In this document: positions 49,549 through 61,009 of the stretch, in pieces
How positions within the stretch are numbered: the stretch's first letter is position 1
Layout of the letters: every line of letters begins with the position of its first letter
Assembly (NCBI GenBank): GCA_948099385.1
Contig: CANUEZ040000198.1
Location: forward strand, 2,308,501-2,372,500
Reading direction: 5' to 3'
DNA length: 64,000 nucleotides
DNA from: Fasciola hepatica
Taxonomy: Eukaryota > Platyhelminthes > Trematoda > Plagiorchiida > Fasciolidae
The notes under the pieces: generated by a model
The model's database searches: none
What the model saw: the letters and a program-made list of their open reading frames with translations, nothing else
Told to the model about the DNA's origin: nothing
Translations under genes and position numbers: made by a program

Positions 49549-51765
49549 AGGACACAGCATGAACAATTAGATCACCACTGGATAAAGCGGAAGTAGTGTA
49601 TGCTGTTTACTTCTTGCAAGGAACCGTCAGCAAAGCACACCAACCAAGCTTATACTGAGACTCAAACGCTGGGTAATTGACTGTGAATGGCAAACAGAAT
49701 CATGAGGTTTTCCGGTCTGACAATCAACTGCTTGAGTGACATCAACTCTACGTGATGTTTCATTCTCTAGAACCCAGTTTACGAAATAATTATATTGTCA
49801 CTGGTTTGCATCTTTCTCCGTCAAATGATAAATTGATTCAAGAGGACAATATTTCTTGAACGAGAAATTATCACCCGTGATGAAAATAATAATTAATAGA
49901 ATGGTAGAGGTTGATGAATTTTTCCCGGGAAAAACCATTCTTTTCGAACAGCTGCTTTCAAAGATTGCCTACGTTGCCGAAAAAAGCAACAGGTGGTCCT
50001 CAATGGGATCCTTGAATCTCCTAAAGTAAATTTGTTCGTGTCTCGAAAACGTGAAAACGATGTTTAAATTCATTGGTAACACTATGCATCCCAGGAACAA
50101 ACTAGGATTCCAGTTTCACTCGTTGCCTGTCAGGCCGCTTGGTGTCCGGTATTTGCGTTCAGACTGTGCAAACTTTCAACTTCTTAGTTGGGCACTATTT
50201 TCTGCAAACTGGGCTTAGTCGAATTTGCCGTACAAAGCAAGTACGGAAGTGTGTACATTCATCCAGTTTTGCAAAAGAGCACCCTCACAAGTTAATTCGA
50301 ATTCATCAAAGAGAAAGGCGTTTGGCTTTACAAGCCAGGATATTTGTGAAAAGTGAGTCACTTTTTTGCTTCCGTTCAAAAGTGACTATCGGTTCAACCT
50401 ATTTGACCGAAGTTCGAAATGGGGGTTTAGGAGCACGAATTCAGCTGCTGAATTGCAGATTTTCCACACATCTGAGACAAAATGGTCCTCAGAACCCACT
50501 CACAGAGTTCTTCTGACCCAAAAGTCTCCGACTTTATACATCAAATCACCTAAAGCTGCAGTGACATACGTGGGTAGAACGGATGGATTCTTCAATCTCG
50601 GAATGACTGAGCATGCATCAAACTGGTTGGTACAAAGGACATCAAACGATCATTCTCGCATCGGCCCCTTTTGAACACAAAACACCTAATAACCTTTCTT
50701 CATCGGATGGACCTAGCTTGGGCAATCCTTGTGTTTGGGAGAAATCGGAAACCAAGAAACTCATCCTCTTAAAATGTTGCAGTGATCAACAGAATTAGAC
50801 CCTCACTATGCGCGCAGATACCGCCGACCTACGACGTGCATCTTTATCAGCATGAGCTGGTTATATTTACCAAACTGTTTCGTGATATGCTCAGTGGTGT
50901 CCTCTCTGTTTTTCCCGTTTTACTCGTATCCAACATGAGCACGAATTGGTAGGTTTTACGTATGTGACTGAGAAGGCTGACATAAATGTTTGTAGCTTGC
51001 AATTTACGTCGTCTATCTGCTCAATATTTTCACAGTCATACAATCAGTCAAACTCTGTCATCCATCAAATTTGCATGTAGGATATTTTACGATACTTGTG
51101 TGGTTACTAAATACACTCACGTGGGCGAATTCATCCAACCTCTCATCCAGCAATGCATTTTCGTCTTTTTTACAACTGAGAAGCAGAATGCTGAGAGATT
51201 TATATGTATTCTGGGCTATCGAGTGAGGCCAAACGATTCACATAAATTGACCGTCGGTGTTATCGAAAATCCACGCAACCAGGCAAACACGTACTCTTCG
51301 ATCCAGATTATATGGTGTGTGTCATTCGAACTATTACCTCATCGCTACTCAACCGAGATGAACAACATTATAACGGGGATACCAGTGGTGTGAAAGAAGT
51401 GAGACATCTACGCAAACTGATTGAAAACAATCAAAACTGAACACAGTATCTTGTAAGTGGTCAACTGACGACAAGCCAGTCATCGATACAAGCTACTAGA
51501 GAAAAAGATTATTCCGCTTTCCTCAGCATTCAGTACAGACTAGACACTTATGATGCAATCGAGAGAAGTCTCGGGGATGACGGAACATGCGCATTCTTTG
51601 GGACTGACAGCACTCTGAAAGGGTACATCATAGAGGTCAAAAATCTAACTAATATACGACATGAAAACACCTGTAGTTAGGAAATTATTTGCAAATAACT
51701 TGCGGTTGAATATGTTTCACTGATTTGCATTGAGTTTCAGGTCAGAATAACAAAACACAATAGAA
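49549..51765 (+). repeat. Left arm of a large inverted repeat (Penelope-like element fragment)
   Basis: This arm is the reverse complement of 61010-63155. Position x here pairs with 112704-x from 49549 through 50641, so about 1.1 kb is colinear without a net indel. From about 49780 to 50641 I see no mismatch; from 49549 to 49780 there are roughly ten. After 50641 identity falls abruptly to something like 65-75 per cent by eye, with indels, and fades near 51765. The outer boundary at 49549 is sharp. The arm contains the Penelope-type endonuclease remnant described separately. Confidence 0.93.
50139..50820 (+). pseudogene. Penelope-like element endonuclease (GIY-YIG-like) remnant, left arm
   Basis: The frame at 50366-50674 begins LPFKSDYRFNLFDRSSKWGF and continues with a RSTNSAAELQIFHTSE block, the linker style of Penelope-like elements. 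It then has TYVGRTDGFFNLGMTEHASN followed by WL (YVGRT at 50567-50581, E at 50609-50611). This corresponds to the Y-I-G-R-T...R-M-x-E-H-x-x-W-L part of the GIY-YIG endonuclease. The first motif (GIY, normally inside Y-x-F-x-C-x-C) is degraded to a YIKSPKAAV stretch and the cysteines are missing. A second frame of 125 codons (50139-50516) overlaps it and is probably a shadow. No RT is seen upstream. The assignment is to the superfamily and not to a named element. Confidence 0.6.
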
Positions 51766-54700
51766 ATTAACAATGCCATCTTTTCGACTGAAAGCCCTTA
51801 GCGAAACTCGCGGGGATTCAGTTGTTACTCATCCCGCCTTAGCCGAAAGTGACAGCATAGATCATAACAATACAAATCTCCCAACTTCGATAAGAGCTTG
51901 TATCCCAGCGTTATGACAATTGCCACCTACTCCGCACCTGTCAGCCGAAATGATGAGGAAATCTGATCGCAATGGCATCACCTACAAAAAGGCTGCCGAA
52001 ATATCATTACCGGATAAAGTAATCATAACTGGTTTTGATATTAGAAATTGTTGTGCTAAAACAAATCACTCCATTCAACGAACAGCTTAAAACGCAAACA
52101 CAAATGCAATCATCCCTGTGTGTATGTTTGGTTGTTCTTTCTGTGAAAAGTCTCCTTCTTCGATCAATAAAACCCCACATGGAAATTTGGATTATCCTGC
52201 CCAAGCTCTCCGCGTGTACTTCTCTGCCTGCCTCTGGATGCCATTTACAATGTCACCACCACTGATTTTGCATTCCATCTAACCATTTAACCTCGATCGA
52301 GTGGATTTCTCTTGCATCCAACCGATCTTCACTCACGTGCATCAATTCAGTCGTCCACTTTCGATGTGACATGACTAGTAGCCGTTGTTTCTATGCCACG
52401 TTTGTCACAATCCCGTACCAGTGATCAGCCCGTTTTTGACCTAACATCGCGCTGCTTCCGAATAATCTATAGATTTTCTCAAGCAATGCTTTGCTGTCAC
52501 GTTTTCTGATCATCTGTTTTCCCGAATTGATGGATGTCCAATATAATTCACTTGCTCCGCTGTACCTTTGTTAGCACGACCATGACGATTTCAGTATCCT
52601 TTAGTGGTCATGAAATCGTCACAGTTATTCTTGCCAGGCGCCTTGCCTTCGGGGAATGTTTGTGTTTTTTTAATATCAGAGTCATCTTCACTCCGCTTCT
52701 GCCGCTGCTCTTCCTCCTCCTCCCCATTCCACCCTTTTGTTCGTTCCCGTAATTTGGGCCACAGTTCAACACTGTCCCTGGCCGCTGGTCCTGATGAGAC
52801 ATCGTTTTCTATCTGTCCCATACAATTGCCTGCACTTTTGCTAATCATTTATTGGGTTGGGCTGATATGAAAAACTTTTGAAATGATCCGAATGTGGAAA
52901 TTCGTTGACTCCTTCGGAAATCGTACGCATGCATGGCTACCATCGAAGCTGCAGTACCGCGAGGGTACTACCAGTTGAGCAGTGAGGCCAAACAGAAGTG
53001 CTTCCATGTGGATCTGGGTACAAATTGTCAAGTCTATCAAAGGTTTATACAAATTTGTAGGAGTTGACAATGACCCAGTAAAGCTGGATCTTAGGAAAGA
53101 TGAAATTCTAATTAGACTTTTATCATGCACAAGCTTCAGTCTCTTCGGGCAAATAATGAATACTACAAATTTAGATGCAGTCGTTCACGTCACATGGGGA
53201 CAGCCCTGTTGTTGCACAGTTCATCTAACCCAGTATATGCTTCGGAGGTTGCCTAAATATAAAAAAATAAAATGATAAAACATCTAACAAACACTTGGCG
53301 GTTATTCTGGGGAAAGCTGTCCCTTCGACAACATTTCCTCAGTGGGTTAGTTCAACAATCCAAACTGTTTCGAATTATTTGGTAAAATAAATGATAGCTT
53401 GGTTTTACATCTCTTATTGACAGCTTTACTGAAATCTGACAGCTTTCAATCATCTGAAGTATTTGGTTGAATCGGGTTACTGAGCAAACTATATGGGCTA
53501 TACTGCGTACGTAATGCTTGCCCAAGTGTAGAAGTGCCGACTTGACAAACACACACTCACATGCACACGAACAAAGTTGTTTATCTGAACGGTTACCGAA
53601 TTGGTTGACTCCATTTGCACCAATGACCACTCGATTTGAAAAGCCACAACGTTTCATGAACGATGAATTATTCCATGTGATTTAAAATCTAAACTCCGCC
53701 AACCATAATCGATGCATACTTAGATCTAATCGAAACTTTCATCAAATCTGCCAGATCCCAAAACTAACCTGTAGAAGTACTGGCTGGCATGTTAAACCTG
53801 GATTTTTTGAATGATGGAAATCAACTTGATGTTTTTTACTGACGTCAGCTTCCATGTTAAGCTGTTTGAGTGCCTGGTTACATGTGGCAGATTTTTAGTA
53901 AGAAAAAAATAGTTATTCCGAGAAAAGAGATGATCGAAATCTTCCAAATTCGCAGACTGGGAAAGTTTTGTGCCAACTAAACTAAACTTTCAACTTTTTT
54001 CCTTATCATAGTCTACAGTTCTCCGCTAATATAACTGAACTACTAAAGGGACATCCTCTTCTTGTACAACTCACCCTTGCAAGAGGCATTCGTCTTCCTT
54101 CAAATCTCATATGCTCTTTTATCTCCAAGGCAAACTATACACGCATTCAACCTTGTGTAATCTTCACATGAAAGTTCTTGCGAATTCTGCCCATCATCAA
54201 TACCCGGAACTACAAATAAGCCAATCAAATCCATCTGAACGCTCCGAATTAAATAAGCTCCTCTTCCTAATAAGTAAATTTCTATCTCAACTCTATTGTG
54301 CCCTATTATGCTTGTGATCTGGATGACCAACTAAAAATCACAGCGCAAATTCACACGAACCTAAGCGACCGATCTAAGTATTTGTTTACTTATCTTTGGA
54401 ACAATTTTGAAACTGGCTACATTGGGCTTCTCGCATTATTTCTTGGACGTAATGAACATTTGGTAGTCTAAGGAAGTTTTCAATAGAAAACGGTATAGTA
54501 CGGTTGCCTTGTATCATTATCTTTCACCCTTTTACGGAGAAGAGCTAATTTAGACAATGGGTCAAGAAGACATGCACATTTTTCCGTTGTCAGCAGTAAA
54601 TCTAGTCACTGAGCCCATCTAAACATAATTATTACCCATCAATCAAATGATCCCTGTTCTGTTCGTCTGTCCAAATCACATCCTTTTCAGTTCAGGATAT

Positions 54701-54847
54701 ATTTTGATCTTTTATGGATCAAAATTAGAAGTAGCTTTCTTTACATTTTCTTATATTCAATCTTGAACCCAAAATTGAGCACCGCTCTCACTGGTCCACC
54801 TAAATGTGCTTGAATACTTTTTTTCAAGAGCCTACTAGACTAGAGAC

Positions 54848-55026
54848 ATGACCAAAAAAATGCGTTCTATACCTTTTGAGTATTTTTTCGAGGCTTTCTT
54901 ATTCCTCCTTTATTGTAATTTTGTACTGCCATTACAGGCATCGTCTAAATTACCTAAAGTGTTGCCCCGTCCAAGGATTGAGAGGCTAGCTGAATGCGAA
55001 TACAAAACCCAGGTTAATTTAGATGG
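54848..55026 (+). CDS. Candidate first coding exon of a small secreted protein (hypothetical)
   Basis: The ATG at 54848 starts a basic N-terminus (MTKKMR), a hydrophobic core (AFLFLLYCNFVLPL) and LQASS, which together look like a signal peptide cleaved near residues 31-33. A charged stretch with RPRIERLAECEYKTQ follows. The frame ends exactly at GG|GTGAGTAA, a consensus splice donor at 55027. The TGA stop appears only if the donor is read through. Upstream, a pyrimidine tract and AG (54817-54828) could be a cis- or trans-splice acceptor. One frame-compatible acceptor, TTTTATTTTGGAG|A at 55761, would add about 38 residues including two cysteines and then a stop at 55874. I do not recognise the protein. 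Expression evidence is absent, and chance cannot be excluded. Confidence 0.33.
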
Positions 55027-56122
55027 GTGAGTAATTTGCGTGTACTACATCAAGAGTCACCATCAAGCACTAATGAATGCATATGTCAGTTGCTGGGCAT
55101 TCCGACTACAACGTAGTGTGTCGAACACAGTCGGAACCATATTCTGTGGACGGAGGTTGCAACTTACTACTCATACGCTTGTTGATGGGTGAAATATTAC
55201 AAAATTCAAAAACCCACTTGCTTGCACACACTCGCGTGTGAAAGTTGCGCAAAAGTCAGAAATTTGTGAACGAAACTAGTGGAATCACTGTGATCAAATG
55301 TGTTACACCTCACATTGGCGTTAAGTGAAGACTGAATAGTGACGTGTCTACCAGTGATTTAGTCCCTGCAAATATGTGTAGGAAATTGATAATGACAGTC
55401 GTCCAAATGAGTTGTCATCACAGGTTTCAACGAAATTTGCTCTCACTTCATCCCCAGGACTACGACGTTTAAATCATACGCTTTAAGTTCGTGAAGTATC
55501 ACGGATTATAGATTATTATGAGAACTATCACGGTGGAGTTTAGTAGAAAAAATTCAGAATGGCAATGTATGTGGCACACTTCAACTGCCTGGTAGATATG
55601 GAACTGAAATCATTGCACCAAACTTATTTATTACAGTAACTCTTGATTCCAGTCCGCTTGAGCACGGTCACTGAGGTGCCCTACGAAATACCGTTAAACA
55701 CTGGGCCCAATATATATAAGACTCATTCCATAATACGGACCTGTTCGCTTTTATTTTGGAGACCTCCTTTTGGTACTGCTGAAAAAGATGCCAAATATTT
55801 CAGCCGTTGGGTGTTAGTCTGCCATTACTGGAAGCCATCTGATCATTTATGTGGCACACATCACCACAACAAGTAGTATGCATGCCTTTCGAAATCTTAC
55901 CTAATTTCCCGAGGCTCAAACTCACTTCGTCAGTTTTTTCCAACTTTGCTGTTTATTGCACTGCGACTTTTATATCTTGAATTTGAAATCAGTGTTGACA
56001 CTCCTATTATTTTAATGTTTTCATCCTACCTTCTAACCTTCACTTATTGTAGCATGTACAATTTTATTCCCATGTCACCTGCTGATCTTGTTCTGTTGCT
56101 TGTCTCGCGATCATGTCCAAGA

Positions 56123-56141
56123 AATATATATATATATATAT
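56123..56141. repeat. Short AT microsatellite
   Basis: An uninterrupted run of about 9 AT units. Confidence 0.9.
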
Positions 56142-58150
56142 CATTTAGATAAATCCACTTTCTGAACCATACAACAGAGTCCAGTGGATACAAAGTGCCG
56201 TCATCAAAACATGTGTAATAATTTTTCCAGTGACGGTCGTTCTTTAATGTATCATGACACTACAGTGCTTTTCTAAAGTTCCCTCCTAAGTACCCAGTTC
56301 GCATGCAAATCATGACATGAGGAAATTTTTAGCTTCATCTTCAACTTCTGCATAAACAGCTGTGGAGAATGTTTTAGGTGTTATGATGCAGCTTGGAACC
56401 AGTTAAATGATGCACGTTCATATCTCAAATTCACCTAACAAATCATCCACACACTTTTCATCGTCTCGAAAATTAAATGTGACGAAGTATATGAACTGGC
56501 ACACGTCATTTAGCTCATGCTTCATCGAGCACGTATATGATTTACAAAACTACGGATATACTTATGCATAGGAATCCACAATTCCTGTCAGTTCGGTAAT
56601 GCGTTTTAGCTATGGCTGACTATCGTCTACGCTTTCCCTAGTTTCCATTATGCACAAGGCTGAGTCAAGAGGTTTTAGTAGATCAATGATTCCATCATTG
56701 CCTGCATCTATCTTCTCGTTTCCTGCAATAACTTTGACTTTTCGCCGGCCTGATCCCAAATAACCCGGCATCATGGACACTGTGTCAAGTAAGTCAACCT
56801 ATGTGCTCGCCAGACCAAGCTGTATACATCCTGAAATCAGTCATGTTTTTGGTAACTGGAGACCACCGACGACAGCAAATGTCATCAGTTTTGAAATATT
56901 ATGGGGATTGTGATTCACTGGGACCTGGGAATTGCTTCTTTAAGTGCACGCGTGGATATAATAGACCTTTATACGAACACGGATACCAACGACAAAAAGT
57001 ACAAATCACAAACATGGAGTTAGGAGTATGATAAATAATAAACAAAAGGGCGAACAACTAAAAGAGACGAATGGAAAAGTGTGGTTAGCCACGATCAATG
57101 GTCGGCGGCATGGCGAAACAGTATTAAAGTCATGGGACGTAGTGTATGAGAAGGGAATCGGCCCTGACAAATAAACAACACAAACGTTTCTCGACGTTCT
57201 GCTAAGTAATGTTATTCATGGTTAAAAATGCATAATTGTCAATCAACAATGCCGACGGCACGGAAACCATCCAGAGAGGTAGGCAACGTGATAAGACCAA
57301 CAAATGGGTTAAACGCAGATAAGAATAAAGGTGTACAGATCTCATCAGGCTGTCAAGGGTACAGGTGGGCAAATGAGTTATATTGGACGTGCTTGAACTC
57401 GGGAAACCAGATGATCAGAGGGCGAAGTTTCATCGGGACCAAAAGATGTGCACTCAATGACTGGTTAGAAACCATAGTTTATTTGAATATCAATTTCAGT
57501 AGTCGGACATGCAGGCTTTCAAGTAACCCCCTGATTTGCTTCACTTTCGATCGATTGTATGTGAACTGCATTGTGCGTGATAGAGTGTTGATGCCACATC
57601 GTTCTCGAAACTGGGTAATCATTTTCTTTGGGAATTCATGATCATTTCAAAAAGTTGGATGTAGTTAATTTTCCGGTGAAAATGGAAGAGACTAATTAGA
57701 GCCATCAATTTCGAACATATTCACTGCTCAGCTACACAACCGGAGGTTCATTTGGTCAATCAATGGGAAACAGGTCTACTACTGTCGTTATAAATTACTC
57801 AAATTCTGGGATCCATGGTATGAGCAAAGGCACAAAGTTCGACTCTAAACGCACAGCTGCAATGTCTACTCAATTCTTGAAAACAGTGGGAGGTAGGCGG
57901 GAAAATCTTATATGGAGAACCTGTACGGGGGCACTTTTTATAACTTCAAGTGTAGCACCGTGGATCTGAGCAAACACGTTTGCGCGGAATCGGTACAGTG
58001 AAGAACGAAATCATTTTGCCAAGCGTGACTGAATTCAGATAGTGAAAAATGCCATAATTATTGGGCTGATATCATTAGATCTAATAACTAGCAGGTGTTA
58101 CTGAAGATAGATCACATCGTCAGTTGAAATTTGAACACCTAGTTATGGGA

Positions 58151-58152
<2 letters not shown>

Positions 58153-58216
<64 letters not shown>
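58153..58216. repeat. Long (AT)n microsatellite
   Basis: About 32 uninterrupted AT units (64 bp) ending in AGCGGCC. It is self-complementary and so can form a hairpin or cruciform. Length in an assembly is often inexact. It generates a spurious Ile/Tyr frame. Confidence 0.97.
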
Positions 58217-58217
<1 letters not shown>

Positions 58218-61009
58218 CGGCCCCCGTTCTAATGATGGGTTGGATGCTAAGGCGCCCTAATTTGGAGGTCAATTTATTTATCCAATTCCGCTTTCGTAAT
58301 AGTAATATGTGTTAGCTAGAATGCTTGCCATTTTTTAGGCCAAGATGATTACGAGAAACACTTGTTGAGGGCAACGAAATATGCGGCATATTTTTGCTGG
58401 TCCACCAGCGTCTGAGTGGTCATCCGGGCACCGTGGTATTTTATTGCTAATCAAATAAAGGTGTACATACGTAATTCGCAGACAGAAGACATAAAAATCT
58501 TTATCGAACAATCTCAGCTGATAACTGAATTTCTGATTTGGTTAGGAGTATTTGCGATTAGCCTAAAATTATTTCCAGTCAGTTGTAAATTTGAAAGACT
58601 ATTTTGTATTTGAACAGAAAACGAAAATGAGAGATTGCACGATTTACTTCTTGGATCATTTCGCTGCATTTCACCCAGGGTCTACTACAGAAAAGCGATT
58701 ATGTGTAGCCGTGTACTTCATGAAAAATATACAGGCATCGACATATATACAAACTGTCATCACCAAATACCGACGGATTGAATTTAAGGTCTTTAGGCTG
58801 GCAGAGGTTGGGTACTATACAATGATGACTATGGTGCTTTAGTATCATTTGCCGCAATGGAAGTGCTGGTGGCTGCTTTCCGTTCAAGTTTTTACTGGAG
58901 AACAGTCATAATTTTCGGTTGATCCTTTATCGGGTAACTACCGTTCAGAAGAAGAATGTCCAGGCTGTGGTTGAAGATTCATGTGAAGTTGGGTGGTCTT
59001 AACATTTTCGAGAAAATATTCTACTCACATCGAAGATTTATTATTTAAATATAGTGTATGAATATGACACAAAGAAGAAAAGAACCGAGATCTACATTGT
59101 CGGTAAGTTATTTGAAATATACACAAACTTGAATTGAGGACTGGGGCGGAAGTGATGAGCTTCGAGAGAGGCAACTCTATGAAGGTGACAGAACCTGATC
59201 TTCTGTGACCAGATATGAATAAATTAATTTATCAGCATAAATGTGATTGTATTACATTTCCCAACTTGATTGAATCAATATTTTGTGCGAAATTCCTTTG
59301 GACGCTATTTTAGTTACGAAAGCAATACTTTTGCTGATGTTAGAATGTTCATTGTGTACGAACGAGAAAGATTTGAGGAATGCTACAGTTTCAAAGTATG
59401 AGTCTCCCTTATGCAGGGGCGAAGTGGACAAGGACCACCTAAAGTTTTTCGTTTGTCTGTTCTTAGGGCTAGAGCCCGGCTAAACTACTAGTGTTCAAAG
59501 TTCAGTAATAAGTCGAAAGAAAAGAAAAACCTGGAGTTAAGCAATTCTGACAAAACTCTAAAGATACTTTGTTAAAACTAACTTATCCCATGCCTCAGTC
59601 ACCAGTCCTATTCACTGATCCTTCCGAGTAACCAGTTTATCAACATCGTGTTGTCTCTTTCGATGAGCGACTATCCTAACGGGCATGGTGTTTCTTGCTT
59701 AACATTTCGCAGAGAGGTGCTAGAATATATCGTGTTAGCAATCTTCGTATTTTGCCTTCGGCTATTTAAATGGATGGTTTTCAGAATTTTAGTTCGACAA
59801 CAGAAGACTTATTTATCAAAGATGAATTGTGTTTTTTCCACTCAAAAAGTAAGCTCACGTTATTTTCCCCCACTTCGTCAGGTCACGAGTAACGATTGCA
59901 TCATTATTTGACAAGGCATGCCTGATTCAGTGAAATAACCACAGATCGAGTCCAATCAAGATCAACTAGTTTGAATTGCATGTTTTCACGGCCGAGTGAG
60001 TCCGTGGTTTGTTACATAAAATCAGAACAGTTTGTCCTCCTCCATTTCCAAAGTAGTCCAGGCGAATGCTTTTAGGTCAGATATGGAAAGATGTAAGGAT
60101 GAAATTTCAAGGTCGTATGTTTATCCGACTAAGTTCACGCTGGAAAAAGAAAGTTTGACCATACAAATCTGCTTCGAATTTTGAAATGTGCATGGTCGAG
60201 CTGGTGAACTGCTTCTTTCATCAATTTATTGTTCTTAAGCATTTCTCACGTGGCTCTCACAAAAGGCTTAACCCGGGAATGCCAAGAGAAGAGAATGTAG
60301 CTATGATCGAAGATAACAATTTACGATACTATGTTGGTCGGGAGAAGTGCAATATCTGGCTCAGTCCATTAAAGGATCTCACTTGGAAAGCTTTCCGAGC
60401 ACAACATTTGTTATTTTAAGATGTCGTTTAGTTTTTTTCAAAAAGCTGCTTGTAACTGGAAAAACGGATTGGCTTCCACAGAATTTTGCCATCCTAGTCA
60501 AGATTCAGGTACGTTTATGTGTTAAGCTTCAGTTTACATAATCATTTCAGAGCAGATGCAGTTTCGGTCGCGCATGTTCCACAACTGCAGGGAAGGGGGG
60601 ACAAAATGAAAACCCATACTGCTATCATCCTCCGATCTCCGAACAATAATTATTCCACTTTGGTCGGCTGTGCTATCTCAGAGGTTGTTTTAGTAGAGTG
60701 CAGGGTGCCTCCATAAACAGATTTGTATTAAATTGGAGGATAACTGGTCATATCACGAGAACCCAAACTTGTTCTTCCTTTGGACGGTCAATGTTATGTT
60801 TTGCTGTTTCACATAAGTAGGGCTGTGAAGATGTATCGAAATCGGACAAAAATCGCAGTATTCGCACCCGAAAGCCCAGTGTGTAACTTCAGTCCGAGTT
60901 GGGGGATTTTAGTTGCTGTATTCTATGCTTTTGCTCTCGGCTGAGGCGTGATGAGGAACCAGTGAATCGGTACGAATTTAACTAAGGCCTTACTTCGGAT
61001 TGATTGTAT

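Larger units (their letters stand above)
51766..61009. other. Spacer between the inverted arms, mostly without recognised genes
   Basis: About 9.2 kb of AT-rich DNA. It holds the candidate exon at 54848, two AT microsatellites and many short frames. The longest, 137 codons at 57228-57641 on the + strand, lacks any family motif I know and has no supporting splice context. Nothing links the spacer to the arms' element. Confidence 0.5.

Noticed and set aside
50139..50516. 125-codon frame identical in both inverted arms as a conserved gene
   Set aside because: The identity is explained by identical DNA. It overlaps the endonuclease frame, which has the recognisable motifs, so it is most likely a shadow.
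57228..57641. 137-codon frame as a host gene
   Set aside because: No domain, no splice context and no compositional contrast with flanks; length alone is weak evidence in this AT-rich DNA.
58124..58315. Ile/Tyr-rich 63-codon frame
   Set aside because: It is a translation of the AT microsatellite.
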